Shown here: positions 1 through 5,855 of the stretch, piece by piece
How positions within the stretch are numbered: position 1 is the stretch's first letter
Layout of the letters: every line of letters begins with the position of its first letter
Assembly: GCA_011322715.1 (NCBI GenBank)
Contig: DRLX01000265.1
Coordinates: 1-13,478, forward strand
Reading direction: 5' to 3'
Source of the DNA: Desulfobulbaceae bacterium
Lineage (GTDB): Bacteria > Desulfobacterota > Desulfobulbia > Desulfobulbales > Desulfobulbaceae
Length of the DNA: 13,478 nt
The notes under the pieces: generated by a model
What the model was told of the DNA's origin: nothing
Database searches by the model: none
The model's input: only the letters and a program-made list of their open reading frames with translations
Made by a program: the position numbers and the translations under genes

Positions 1-597
1 CGGATGTTTTTCAATCGCCATCTGGTTCAGCTCGAAGTTACGAAAGGCGCCGATGACGGCATCCACCTTTTTACTGAGCAGGGAAGGTGTCAGAGAAAAA
101 TTGACATTCACCAGTTTGACATCGGATAGTTTCAGCCCGGCCTGTTGCAACATGACCTTGAGCAACACGGTTTCAAAGCCGCCCACCGAGTAGCCTATGG
201 TCTTGCCCTTCAGATCGCCAATGGTGCGGATATCGCTGTCCGCCCGCACAAGCAGCGTATTCAGAGGCGTGGCCACAAGGGTTGCAACCCGAACCAGCGG
301 TAACCCCTGGTCGACCTGGACATGGAGTTGCTGCTGGTAGGAAACCGCAAGATCAGCCTTGCCTGCGGCCACCAGTTTCGGCGGATCATTGGGATTTGCC
401 GGCGTCTTGATCTCGACCTCCAGTCCCTGGTCGGCGAAATACCCCATTTCCTGGGCAATGATTATAGGCGCGTGGTCGGGATTGACAAACCAATCGAGCA
501 GCAGGGTGATTTTCTCAGCGGCCAGGGCAGTCGTCGCACCGGCAAGAAAAAAACAGGCAAGAAAAACGACATAAAAGATTCTACGTTTGCAATGCAT
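1..597 (-). CDS. thiY: ThiY-like HMP/thiamine-precursor binding protein (3' end outside window)
   Basis: Periplasmic substrate-binding protein of an ABC importer for the thiamine pyrimidine precursor (HMP or formylamino-HMP). Only the first 199 codons are in the window; the frame is open to base 1. A signal peptide is visible (basic MHCKRR, hydrophobic core, cleavage near residue 26 at ALAA). The mature start LLLDWFVNPDHAPIIIAQ, followed by a GYF segment, is typical of the NMT1/THI5-like family (ThiY). The ATG at 597 has an AAGGAGAT Shine-Dalgarno and lies inside the end of thiX (17-bp overlap), so translation is probably coupled. The order thiD-thiZ-thiX-thiY behind a TPP riboswitch supports the role. 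The exact ligand (HMP or a degradation product) cannot be told from this fragment. Confidence 0.88.
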   Translation of the reverse strand, partial: MHCKRRIFYVVFLACFFLAGATTALAAEKITLLLDWFVNPDHAPIIIAQEMGYFADQGLEVEIKTPANPNDPPKLVAAGKADLAVSYQQQLHVQVDQGLPLVRVATLVATPLNTLLVRADSDIRTIGDLKGKTIGYSVGGFETVLLKVMLQQAGLKLSDVKLVNVNFSLTPSLLSKKVDAVIGAFRNFELNQMAIEKHP

Positions 598-1345
598 GGG
601 GTATCTCCTTGGTTGTTTCCCAGAACACCAGTTTGTCCAGGAAAAAATCTATAGAAAAATAAAGAATAAGCGATGCCGCCGACAGGACGGCCAGGGCGGC
701 GAACATCAGATCTATCTGCATGCGTCCGTTGGTGTAGAGCATGTAAAAACCCAGCCCGCTGCTGGAACCGACCCACTCGCCGACAATCGCTCCGATGGGC
801 GCAACCGCCGCCGCCACCCGCACCCCGGCGGCAAACGAGGGAAGGGCTGACGGGATCACGATCCAACGCATGATTGCGCCCCGCGTCCCCCCCATGATCC
901 GGGCAAGTTCGAGCAGATCGGGATCAATACGCTGCATGCCTGAATAAAAGGAGGAACAGACGGGAAAAAATATAATCAACACGGTCATGGCCACCTTGGA
1001 CGCCATGCCGTACCCCATCCACAAGACCAGCACCGGGGCCAGGGCAAAAACGGGAATGGCCTGGCTGATGACCAGTAACGGCAGCATCCAGGCCTTCAGC
1101 CGGGGCAGAATGGTCATGGCAAGAGCGCTGGAAATACCGAAAAGAGTACCCAGAATCAGACCGAGAATAATCTCGATCATGGTTGTCTGCAGATGGTGAA
1201 GCAGAAGAGGAAAATGACTGCTGATGGCGCGGACCACCGGCAAAGGGCCGGGCAGGATATAAGGAGGTGCGCCGGTCAACAGGACAACACCCTCCCACAC
1301 CAGAAGAATTCCTGCCGCAATGACGGCCGCCCGCCAGGGTTTCAT
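581..1345 (-). CDS. thiX: ABC transporter permease, ThiX-like
   Basis: Inner-membrane permease (254 aa) of the thiamine-precursor ABC importer, partner of the ThiZ-like ATPase and ThiY-like binding protein. The sequence is strongly hydrophobic with about six membrane segments, and the N-terminal motif PPYILPGPLPV is typical of the SsuC/TauC/ThiX permease group. The cytoplasmic EAA loop is seen around residues 146-170 (LARIMGGTRGAIMRWIVIP), which docks to the ATPase. The size is normal for the family. The ATG overlaps the thiZ stop by four bases, and the 3' end overlaps thiY by 17 bases, so the three are one translational unit. Sequence alone would also fit a nitrate/sulfonate/taurine permease. 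The TPP riboswitch and thiD make the thiamine assignment the better one. Confidence 0.87.
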   Translation of the reverse strand: MKPWRAAVIAAGILLVWEGVVLLTGAPPYILPGPLPVVRAISSHFPLLLHHLQTTMIEIILGLILGTLFGISSALAMTILPRLKAWMLPLLVISQAIPVFALAPVLVLWMGYGMASKVAMTVLIIFFPVCSSFYSGMQRIDPDLLELARIMGGTRGAIMRWIVIPSALPSFAAGVRVAAAVAPIGAIVGEWVGSSSGLGFYMLYTNGRMQIDLMFAALAVLSAASLILYFSIDFFLDKLVFWETTKEIPHALQT

Positions 1346-2082
1346 GCCGCTTTCCCGCCCATAAGCAAATCCAGCAACTCTGGATAGTTGACGGCAATCT
1401 CAGGATCATCGGCATCTCTGGGCGGCATGCCCGCAAGATTAATATCTGCTGCTATCCGCACCGGACTCCCCTCCAGGACAAGGATCCGATCGGCCATGCG
1501 CAGGGCTTCCAGGGGATCATGGGTCACCAGCAGGACCGTGGCCCCTTTGGTGAGCCGGGCGGAAAGATTCTGCAGCCGGATACGGGTAAGTGCGTCAAGG
1601 GCGGAAAACGGCTCATCCATGAGCAGAATCGACCGGTTTTCCATCAGGGTGCGCAAAAGGGCCACCCGCTGCCGCATACCTCCGGACAGGGTTGCAGGCC
1701 AGGCATGCACAACCTTACCGAGTCCTGCATGGGCAAGCAGATCGCGCCCCTTATCCTCCAGTTCTTTATTTACCTCGCCCCGAAGTTTTGCCCCGAGCAG
1801 GACATTGGCCAGTACATCAAGCCAGGGCAGCAACAGGTCCTGCTGCGCCATCCAGGCCGTCCGGCCGGATGCGGTCTCTTCGCCCTCACAGCGAATCGTT
1901 CCCGTGTAGATAAGAGCGGGATCGCCGGATACCAGTTTGAGGATAGTGGATTTCCCGCAGCCGCTCGGTCCGAGCAGACAGGTACAGCTCCCCCGGTCAA
2001 TGGTAAAGCTAAGATCCCGGAAGAGGACCCGGCCGTCAAAATCCAGGCTCACATTTTCAAAAACAATCGCCGGGCTTGCCAT
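1342..2082 (-). CDS. thiZ: ABC transporter ATP-binding protein, ThiZ-like
   Basis: Cytoplasmic ATPase (246 aa) that powers the ThiXYZ importer. Walker A is GPSGCGKST at about residues 38-46, the ABC signature is LSGGMRQRVAL, Walker B with its catalytic Glu is ILLMDEPFSALD, and the switch His is in LLVTHD. The protein therefore looks fully functional and of normal length. It starts 6 bp after the thiD stop and ends in an ATGA overlap with thiX. ATPases of the nitrate/taurine/thiamine-precursor group are hard to separate by sequence, so the substrate is inferred from the operon. Confidence 0.9.
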   Translation of the reverse strand: MASPAIVFENVSLDFDGRVLFRDLSFTIDRGSCTCLLGPSGCGKSTILKLVSGDPALIYTGTIRCEGEETASGRTAWMAQQDLLLPWLDVLANVLLGAKLRGEVNKELEDKGRDLLAHAGLGKVVHAWPATLSGGMRQRVALLRTLMENRSILLMDEPFSALDALTRIRLQNLSARLTKGATVLLVTHDPLEALRMADRILVLEGSPVRIAADINLAGMPPRDADDPEIAVNYPELLDLLMGGKAA

Positions 2083-2088
2083 GACCTG

Positions 2089-2913
2089 TTAGAAAAACCA
2101 GTGAAAATGATGCACCGGACCGTGCCCCTTGCCAAGCTCATAGTCGGCCCCTGCGGCAATGGCCTTGGTAATGTACTCCTTGGCCAGGAGCACCGCCTCT
2201 TCCACCTCCTTGCCCCTGGCCATATTGGCGGCAATGGCTGAAGAAAGGGTACAGCCTGTGCCATGGGTGTTTGTGGTGTCGATACGGGCCGCAGACAGGA
2301 ACACCTTACGCTTTTCCCGGCCAAGATAGAGCAGATCATCACTGTCCCCAACCTCAAGATGTCCACCCTTGATTAAAATATCAGGGCAACCAAGCCCGGT
2401 CAGTTCGGCTGCCGCCTGGGCGACCCCATCAGGCGAGGTGATTTCATGGCCCGCAAGCACTTCAGCTTCAGGCAGGTTCGGTGTAATAATCGAGGCCAGG
2501 GGAATGAGATGGTCTTGTAATGCCTGGACGGCATCATCCTGGAGCAGCTTGTCGCCGCTGGTCGCCACCATGACCGGATCAAGAACGATTTTTTCCACCT
2601 GAAAGCGGTCCAGTTCAGCGGCCACGCATTTGATCAATTCAGGGGAAAACAGCATGCCGATTTTGACCGCATCCGCACCGATATCGGAGAGGACCGCCTC
2701 AATCTGCGCCCGGACAAAATCAACCGGCACCGGATGAATGGAGGTCACGCCGACCGTATTCTGGGCGGTAAGGGCCGTAATCACGCTCATCCCATAGCAA
2801 CCGTTGGCGGAAAAGGTCTTCAGGTCAGCCTGGATGCCGGCCCCGCCGCCGCTGTCGGAACCGGCAATGGTCAGTACCCGGCAGTATTTTTTCGGTACCT
2901 GCCTGTCAGTCAT
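2089..2913 (-). CDS. thiD: Hydroxymethylpyrimidine / phosphomethylpyrimidine kinase ThiD
   Basis: Converts HMP to HMP-P and then HMP-PP, the pyrimidine half of thiamine. It is 274 aa, close to the roughly 266 aa of the E. coli enzyme. The ribokinase-fold signatures are intact: TIAGSDSGGGAGIQADLK at residues 15-32 (HMP-binding Gly-rich start), LDPVMVATSGDKLL around 111-124, and the anion-hole/catalytic GTGCTLSSAIAAN at 218-230 with Cys221. The ATG at 2913 has a TAGGGG ribosome site about 6 nt upstream. It is the first gene of the thi operon, about 230 nt downstream of a TPP riboswitch, so expression should fall when TPP is plentiful. Making ThiD alongside the HMP-type importer is a salvage arrangement: import, then phosphorylate. 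Confidence 0.95.
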   Translation of the reverse strand: MTDRQVPKKYCRVLTIAGSDSGGGAGIQADLKTFSANGCYGMSVITALTAQNTVGVTSIHPVPVDFVRAQIEAVLSDIGADAVKIGMLFSPELIKCVAAELDRFQVEKIVLDPVMVATSGDKLLQDDAVQALQDHLIPLASIITPNLPEAEVLAGHEITSPDGVAQAAAELTGLGCPDILIKGGHLEVGDSDDLLYLGREKRKVFLSAARIDTTNTHGTGCTLSSAIAANMARGKEVEEAVLLAKEYITKAIAAGADYELGKGHGPVHHFHWFF

Positions 2914-2946
2914 GGAATCCCCTATTTGTAAAAATAATGATAAACC

Positions 2947-3005
2947 GGCATGGCCGGACCAGGTAAGCGGAACGTAGTGAAGACTCCGGATAGTCCGGCC
3001 ACACC
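2947..3005 (-). other. Long hairpin in the thiD leader
   Basis: In the transcript of the minus strand, GGTGTGGCCGGAC (3005-2993) can pair with GTCCGGCCATGCC (2959-2947): 13 pairs, two of them G-U, closing a 33-nt loop. Smaller alternative hairpins (CCGGA-CTA-TCCGG and CCGGC-CAT-GCCGG) use the same bases, so the segment could switch between folds. It ends 33 nt before the thiD ATG and is followed by a U-rich stretch. Pairing is seen directly; a regulatory role is inferred only from its place between riboswitch and gene. Confidence 0.4.
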
Positions 3006-3120
3006 GATAACATCACAGCACTGTTCTGTGGCGCTGAACATCATCCGGAATGGTGCGCCGCTGCTGTAAAAAATGCGGGTTAAGGCAGGAGAAGGTGAAA
3101 GAACCCTGGAAAAACTCAAG

Positions 3121-3141
3121 AAAAAAGACACGTACGTCTCT
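3121..3141 (-). terminator. Possible riboswitch-controlled terminator
   Basis: Directly after the 3' side of the riboswitch P1 stem, the minus-strand transcript reads AGAGAC-GUACGU-GUCUUU and runs into a U tract. This gives a 6-pair hairpin (one G-U) with a 6-nt loop. The stem is weak on its own, but its position at the riboswitch exit is where a TPP-dependent intrinsic terminator is expected. I could not define a convincing antiterminator. Confidence 0.42.
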
Positions 3142-3212
3142 GCGTTCCCTACGTCGGCATTATCCGAATCAGGTTCAATGGGTATTTCTCAGGCGCAACG
3201 CCACCCCTGCAA
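3141..3212 (-). ncRNA. TPP riboswitch (THI element)
   Basis: The minus strand carries the conserved THI-box landmarks in order: GGGGTG at the 5' side, CTGAGAAATACCC (the pyrimidine-sensing bulge of the P2/P3 arm), GAACCTGAT, and GGATAATGCC followed by GACGTAGGGAA. TTGCA and ACGCA at the two ends can form part of P1. These match the class very closely (for example the E. coli thiM leader). The riboswitch lies about 18 nt downstream of the predicted transcription start and senses thiamine pyrophosphate to reduce expression of thiD-thiZ-thiX-thiY. The P3 arm between GGGGTG and CTGAG is short (GCGTTGCGC). Confidence 0.97.
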
Positions 3213-3237
3213 TACAATCAAACTGGAATACACAAAA

Positions 3238-3266
3238 AATATAAATAATTTTATATGACGTGTCAA
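3238..3266 (-). promoter_or_regulatory. σ70-type promoter of the thi operon
   Basis: On the minus strand a perfect -35 TTGACA (3266-3261) is followed by exactly 17 nt and a -10 TATATT (3243-3238). Transcription should begin near 3230, just ahead of the riboswitch. This is the best-matching promoter in the window. Confidence 0.85.
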
Positions 3267-3451
3267 CAACCGTGAACAACCTACCTCAATTCCTGATAAA
3301 CCAGGATTGCTGGACCACAACGATGTTTGTCTTTTTTCCTGTTTCTTTTTTTCCTGTCAACCAAAATTGACCATGCGCGTTAGTCAATAATAGAGGAACC
3401 ACAGGCCTGAACAAATGCATGCGTTAAAACAATTTCCAGGAGAACACAGCA
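3267..3451. other. Intergenic region between thi promoter and repeat-protein gene
   Basis: A divergent intergenic stretch. It holds a semi-palindromic CCTGATAAACCAGGA (3292-3306, also found at 10237-10251), pyrimidine-rich sequence at 3330-3355, and a weak plus-strand TTGACC at 3367 with TAATAG 15 nt downstream. AGGAG at about 3437-3441 is the ribosome site of the gene at 3452. No further gene or RNA was recognised. Confidence 0.5.
3292..3306. repeat. Semi-palindromic 15-mer, copy 1
   Basis: CCTGATAAACCAGGA, with CCTG/CAGG arms, lies upstream of the thi promoter. An identical 15-mer occurs at 10237-10251 in the divergent region beside the poly-Thr gene. It could be an operator for a shared regulator or a chance repeat. 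Confidence 0.35.
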
Positions 3452-3937
3452 ATGAAAAAAGTACAAAGAGCACTCGTGACAATAATAGGTGCAACTGCTA
3501 TCATGGTAACCCTGCCGGGGTTGGCTGCTGCACGAGATATCGGCCAACGCGTTGAAAACCGTTTTGATCGACGAGGTGATCGTATCAATCTTCGGCTCGA
3601 CAAACGGGGTGAAAGAATTAATGAGCGGCTGGACCGGCGTGGAGAACGAATAAACGACCGCCTGGACCGACGGGGCGAGAGAATCAATGAACGGCTGGAT
3701 CGAAAATCACGCTGGGCTGAAGATCACGGCAAATACCGGCTGGCCGCACGATTGGATCGGCGTGGTAATCGCATTGAAAACCATCTTGACCGCAGGGGCA
3801 ATCGTATCGAAAACCGGTTAGACCGGCGAGGTAATCGTATTGAAGGACGACTCGACCGGCGGGGCAACCGGATCAATTACCGAATGGACCGACGCGGTCG
3901 CCGGGCGCACCGAATAATTGACCATCATAGAAGATGA
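3452..3937 (+). CDS. Exported Arg-rich protein of tandem 11-residue repeats
   Basis: A 161-aa protein of unknown function. Residues 1-27 form a Sec signal peptide (MKKVQR, hydrophobic core, cleavage near LAAA). The mature part is almost wholly an 11-residue repeat of the form RLDRRGxRIxx. One block (residues 37-80, then a partial unit) mostly has GER-IN(E/D), and a second block (100-143 plus a partial unit) has mainly GNR-IEN. The blocks are split by a 16-residue non-repeat containing Trp (about 84-99). Basic residues far outnumber acidic ones. An 11-residue period suits a continuous helix or coiled coil with alternating charge. The start has AGGAG 11 nt upstream. It lies 118 bp ahead of the σ-factor gene on the same strand and could belong to that module. 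No known domain was recognised; binding to an anionic partner (nucleic acid, LPS or polysaccharide) is only a guess. Confidence 0.85.
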   Translation: MKKVQRALVTIIGATAIMVTLPGLAAARDIGQRVENRFDRRGDRINLRLDKRGERINERLDRRGERINDRLDRRGERINERLDRKSRWAEDHGKYRLAARLDRRGNRIENHLDRRGNRIENRLDRRGNRIEGRLDRRGNRINYRMDRRGRRAHRIIDHHRR

Positions 3938-4055
3938 AACGTCTGATTATTTAATTGCCATCATTGCCCGCCAGCAAAGGACAACGTTTCCGGCCCGGTC
4001 TCCCGTTCATGATACCGACAATCTACCGGGCCCAATGATAGAGGATGACAGGAGG

Positions 4056-4607
4056 ATGACACCGGAGCAGACCCGGGCCCTTGACCGTTTCCTGGCTGAT
4101 GTTGAGCGCCGGGCATATATCATGGCCCATGTCGCCACAAAGAGCCGGGAAGATGCGCTTGATCTGGTGCAGGATGCCATGCTTACTCTGGTACAACGCT
4201 ATCACTCCCGGTCTGAACATGAATGGGGCCCTCTGTTCTACCGGGTACTGCAAAATAAAATCCGTGACTGGCGGCGGAGGACTGCAGTCCGAAACCGCTG
4301 GCGTGGTTTTTTGACCCGTTGGCGCAATGATGAAAATGACGAGACAGACCCTATTCAACAGGTCGAGGACAAGGGTGGCATTGGTCCGGAAAAGCAACAC
4401 CTTATCGACCAGACGACCAAAGCGCTGATGACCGCACTGCATCTACTTCCACCACGGCAGCAACAGGTCTTTTTATTGCGGGCATGGGAGGGAATGAGCG
4501 TTGCCCGGACTGCATTTGTCATGCAATGCTCGGAGGGAAGCGTTAAAACGCATTACTCCAGGGCAATACATGCCCTGCGCACCGAACTCAGGGAGTATTG
4601 GCAATGA
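4056..4607 (+). CDS. RNA polymerase σ70-family factor (ECF-like)
   Basis: A 183-aa two-domain σ factor. Region 2 lies at about residues 10-78, with DALDLVQDAM (the helix that contacts core polymerase) and FYRVLQNKIRDWRRR (promoter -10 recognition/melting). After a charged linker, region 4 (about 120-180) has LPPRQQQVFLLRAWEGMSVARTA and a helix-turn-helix ending GSVKTHYSRAIHALR, which reads the -35 element. The open frame extends back to 3918, but that part overlaps the previous gene and looks unlike protein; homologues of this type begin close to MTPEQTRALDRFLADV. AGAGG at 4040-4044 gives a usable ribosome site for ATG 4056; ATG 4035 is an alternative. The stop overlaps the next ATG (ATGA), so σ and its membrane partner are co-translated. 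The set of genes it controls is unknown. Confidence 0.88.
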   Translation: MTPEQTRALDRFLADVERRAYIMAHVATKSREDALDLVQDAMLTLVQRYHSRSEHEWGPLFYRVLQNKIRDWRRRTAVRNRWRGFLTRWRNDENDETDPIQQVEDKGGIGPEKQHLIDQTTKALMTALHLLPPRQQQVFLLRAWEGMSVARTAFVMQCSEGSVKTHYSRAIHALRTELREYWQ

Positions 4608-4981
4608 AGCCTGGTAACAAGGACAAAAGCGCAGTCAACAAAATTATCAATGAACTCAATGAAGGCGTCGAACACCTGGATGCAGGAGTTGAGAGAAGTC
4701 TCAGGCAAGCCCGTGCCCATGCTCTCCAACAGGCCGATAAACGGAGAAACTTTTTCTCGCCGTCCGGGCGGCAGTGGGTACCGGCGGCATCAGGGTTGGC
4801 GGCCCTATTCCTGGTATTCCTGACCGTGGGGCTATGGTTGCATGGATCCGCTCCACCATCTCTGCAGACAACACCTTCGGAAATCGATTATCTGGATATC
4901 ATTGTTGATGGTGACAACCCGGACCTTTACCAGGATATTGAATTCTATCAATGGCTTGCCCATGAAGATCAATCCGGATAA
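4604..4981 (+). CDS. DUF3619-type single-pass membrane protein, candidate anti-σ factor
   Basis: A 125-aa protein. The cytoplasmic N-terminal half is helical (LDAGVERSLRQARAHALQQA, residues 25-44, the family's typical LD..VERSL..AR.HAL pattern). One membrane segment spans residues 59-80, and a short periplasmic tail ends in a conserved-looking acidic/aromatic patch (IEFYQWLAHED, 112-122). Proteins of this kind lie next to this σ-factor type in many proteobacteria. The topology (cytoplasmic helices able to hold a σ factor, membrane anchor, periplasmic tail) supports an anti-σ role, but no classical anti-σ zinc motif is present, so this is inference. A TTG six bases earlier is possible, but ATG 4604 with GGGAG upstream is preferred and gives the 4-bp overlap with the σ gene. 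Confidence 0.75.
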   Translation: MKPGNKDKSAVNKIINELNEGVEHLDAGVERSLRQARAHALQQADKRRNFFSPSGRQWVPAASGLAALFLVFLTVGLWLHGSAPPSLQTTPSEIDYLDIIVDGDNPDLYQDIEFYQWLAHEDQSG

Positions 4982-5055
4982 CATAGTGTCCCCCGGCGAC
5001 GCATAATAAACCGGCATTTCATTGGAGATTCAATGGGTGACAAGGGGCTGGATAT

Positions 5056-5355
5056 ATGCAACCTGTAATTAAAGCCCTGGCTTTAATTCCTGCGGTCCTG
5101 CTTCATGCCTGGACTTCTCCGGCGCAGGACGGCGGCAATACTTCACCATCCCTGGAACTTCTTGAATTTCTTGGGAGTGGAGAAACAGTGAACGGTGCGT
5201 ATGTGGATCCGTTAGATATGGAGACGATTTCTTTGCGCAAGAGAACACATTCCTTTGGCAAAGGAGCACACAAGAGGCCAATGCCTGAGAACAAAGAACC
5301 GTCAGGAAAAATCCTTCCCCCGGCCGGAGGTAGCGATGATCAAGACAGCGATTAA
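5056..5355 (+). CDS. Small exported protein of the σ/DUF3106 cluster
   Basis: A 99-aa protein with a Sec-type signal peptide (residues 1-23, cleavage near TSPA-Q). The only conserved-looking core is LELLEFLGSGETVNGAYVDP (residues 33-52), a pattern I recognise from small uncharacterised proteins encoded between the DUF3619-like gene and the DUF3106 gene in other proteobacteria. The C-terminus is polar and disordered, ending in an acidic SDDQDSD. AAGGGG lies 8 nt ahead of the ATG. It begins 74 bp after the membrane protein gene and overlaps the DUF3106 start by 20 bp, so it is very likely part of the same transcript. Function unknown. Confidence 0.72.
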   Translation: MQPVIKALALIPAVLLHAWTSPAQDGGNTSPSLELLEFLGSGETVNGAYVDPLDMETISLRKRTHSFGKGAHKRPMPENKEPSGKILPPAGGSDDQDSD

Positions 5356-5815
5356 TTTCCTCCTCATTTTCTGCGTAATTTCATTCCACGGTCTGGTGTC
5401 TGCTCGGGAAGCACCTGTTAACTGGGACTCACTTTCGCCTGCGGAGCAACAGGTCTTGAAACGATTTGCCGATCATTGGCGGCAAATTACACCTGAACGT
5501 CAAAAGCGACTGCAGAAGGGAGCCGACCGATGGCTCGGCATGAGCAGAGAAGAACGGCGCCTAGTCAGGAAGCGTTTCCAGAAATGGCGTAGCCTTTCAC
5601 CAAAACAGCGTAAAGTACTCCGGGCCCGATTTGAAAAATTCCGCCACCTGCCCAAGGAGGAACGACAAAAAATTCGCCGAAAATACCACTGGTTTAAACA
5701 GCTTCCCCCGGCCCAACAACGCCGCCTGCGAAAACGATGGCAAAGCATGAGTCCTGAGCAGAGAAGGAAGTTTCTGCATCGACAACAGCACAAGCCAACT
5801 ACAATAATACACTAA
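5336..5815 (+). CDS. DUF3106 exported repeat protein
   Basis: A 159-aa protein with an N-terminal signal peptide (residues 1-23, cleavage near VSA-R). The rest is seven copies, the last two shorter, of an about 18-residue unit beginning L/M-S/P-x-E/x-Q/E-R and ending in an aromatic pair, for example LSPKQRKVLRARFEKFRH (88-105). This is the DUF3106 pattern. The units resemble the LTPEQR motifs of periplasmic CpxP/Spy-like chaperones, but no relationship is proven. The protein is strongly basic. GGAGG sits 5 nt ahead of ATG 5336; the frame continues upstream to 5255 but lacks a ribosome site and would bury the signal peptide. It is the last gene of the σ module and faces selD across 40 bp. Confidence 0.85.
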   Translation: MIKTAINFLLIFCVISFHGLVSAREAPVNWDSLSPAEQQVLKRFADHWRQITPERQKRLQKGADRWLGMSREERRLVRKRFQKWRSLSPKQRKVLRARFEKFRHLPKEERQKIRRKYHWFKQLPPAQQRRLRKRWQSMSPEQRRKFLHRQQHKPTTIIH

Positions 5816-5855
5816 TTTACTTGGTCTTGGTGGATACCCTTGATAATCTCCCTGA

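Noticed and set aside
1519..2241. A 240-codon open frame on the plus strand
   Set aside because: It runs antisense across thiZ and thiD, both with full family motifs; its product has no domain pattern.
2922..3131. A 69-codon GTG-started frame in the thiD leader
   Set aside because: No ribosome site, no domain, and it lies over the riboswitch exit and leader hairpins.
3395..3435. ECF-type promoter GGAAC...CGTT ahead of the repeat-protein gene
   Set aside because: The spacing between GGAAC and CGTT is about 22 nt, longer than the roughly 16-17 nt of known ECF promoters.
3550..3890. Tandem 33-bp DNA repeats considered as a CRISPR array
   Set aside because: Units are contiguous, in frame and diverged at silent positions without spacers; they encode the 11-residue protein repeats.
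3918..4055. N-terminal extension of the σ factor from ATG 3918
   Set aside because: It overlaps the repeat-protein gene, has no ribosome site, and its sequence lacks similarity to σ region 2, which begins just after 4056.
2940..5017. Shared 12-mer ATAAACCGGCAT at 2940 and 5006
   Set aside because: A 12-base match between two places in 13 kb is expected by chance; surrounding sequence is unrelated.
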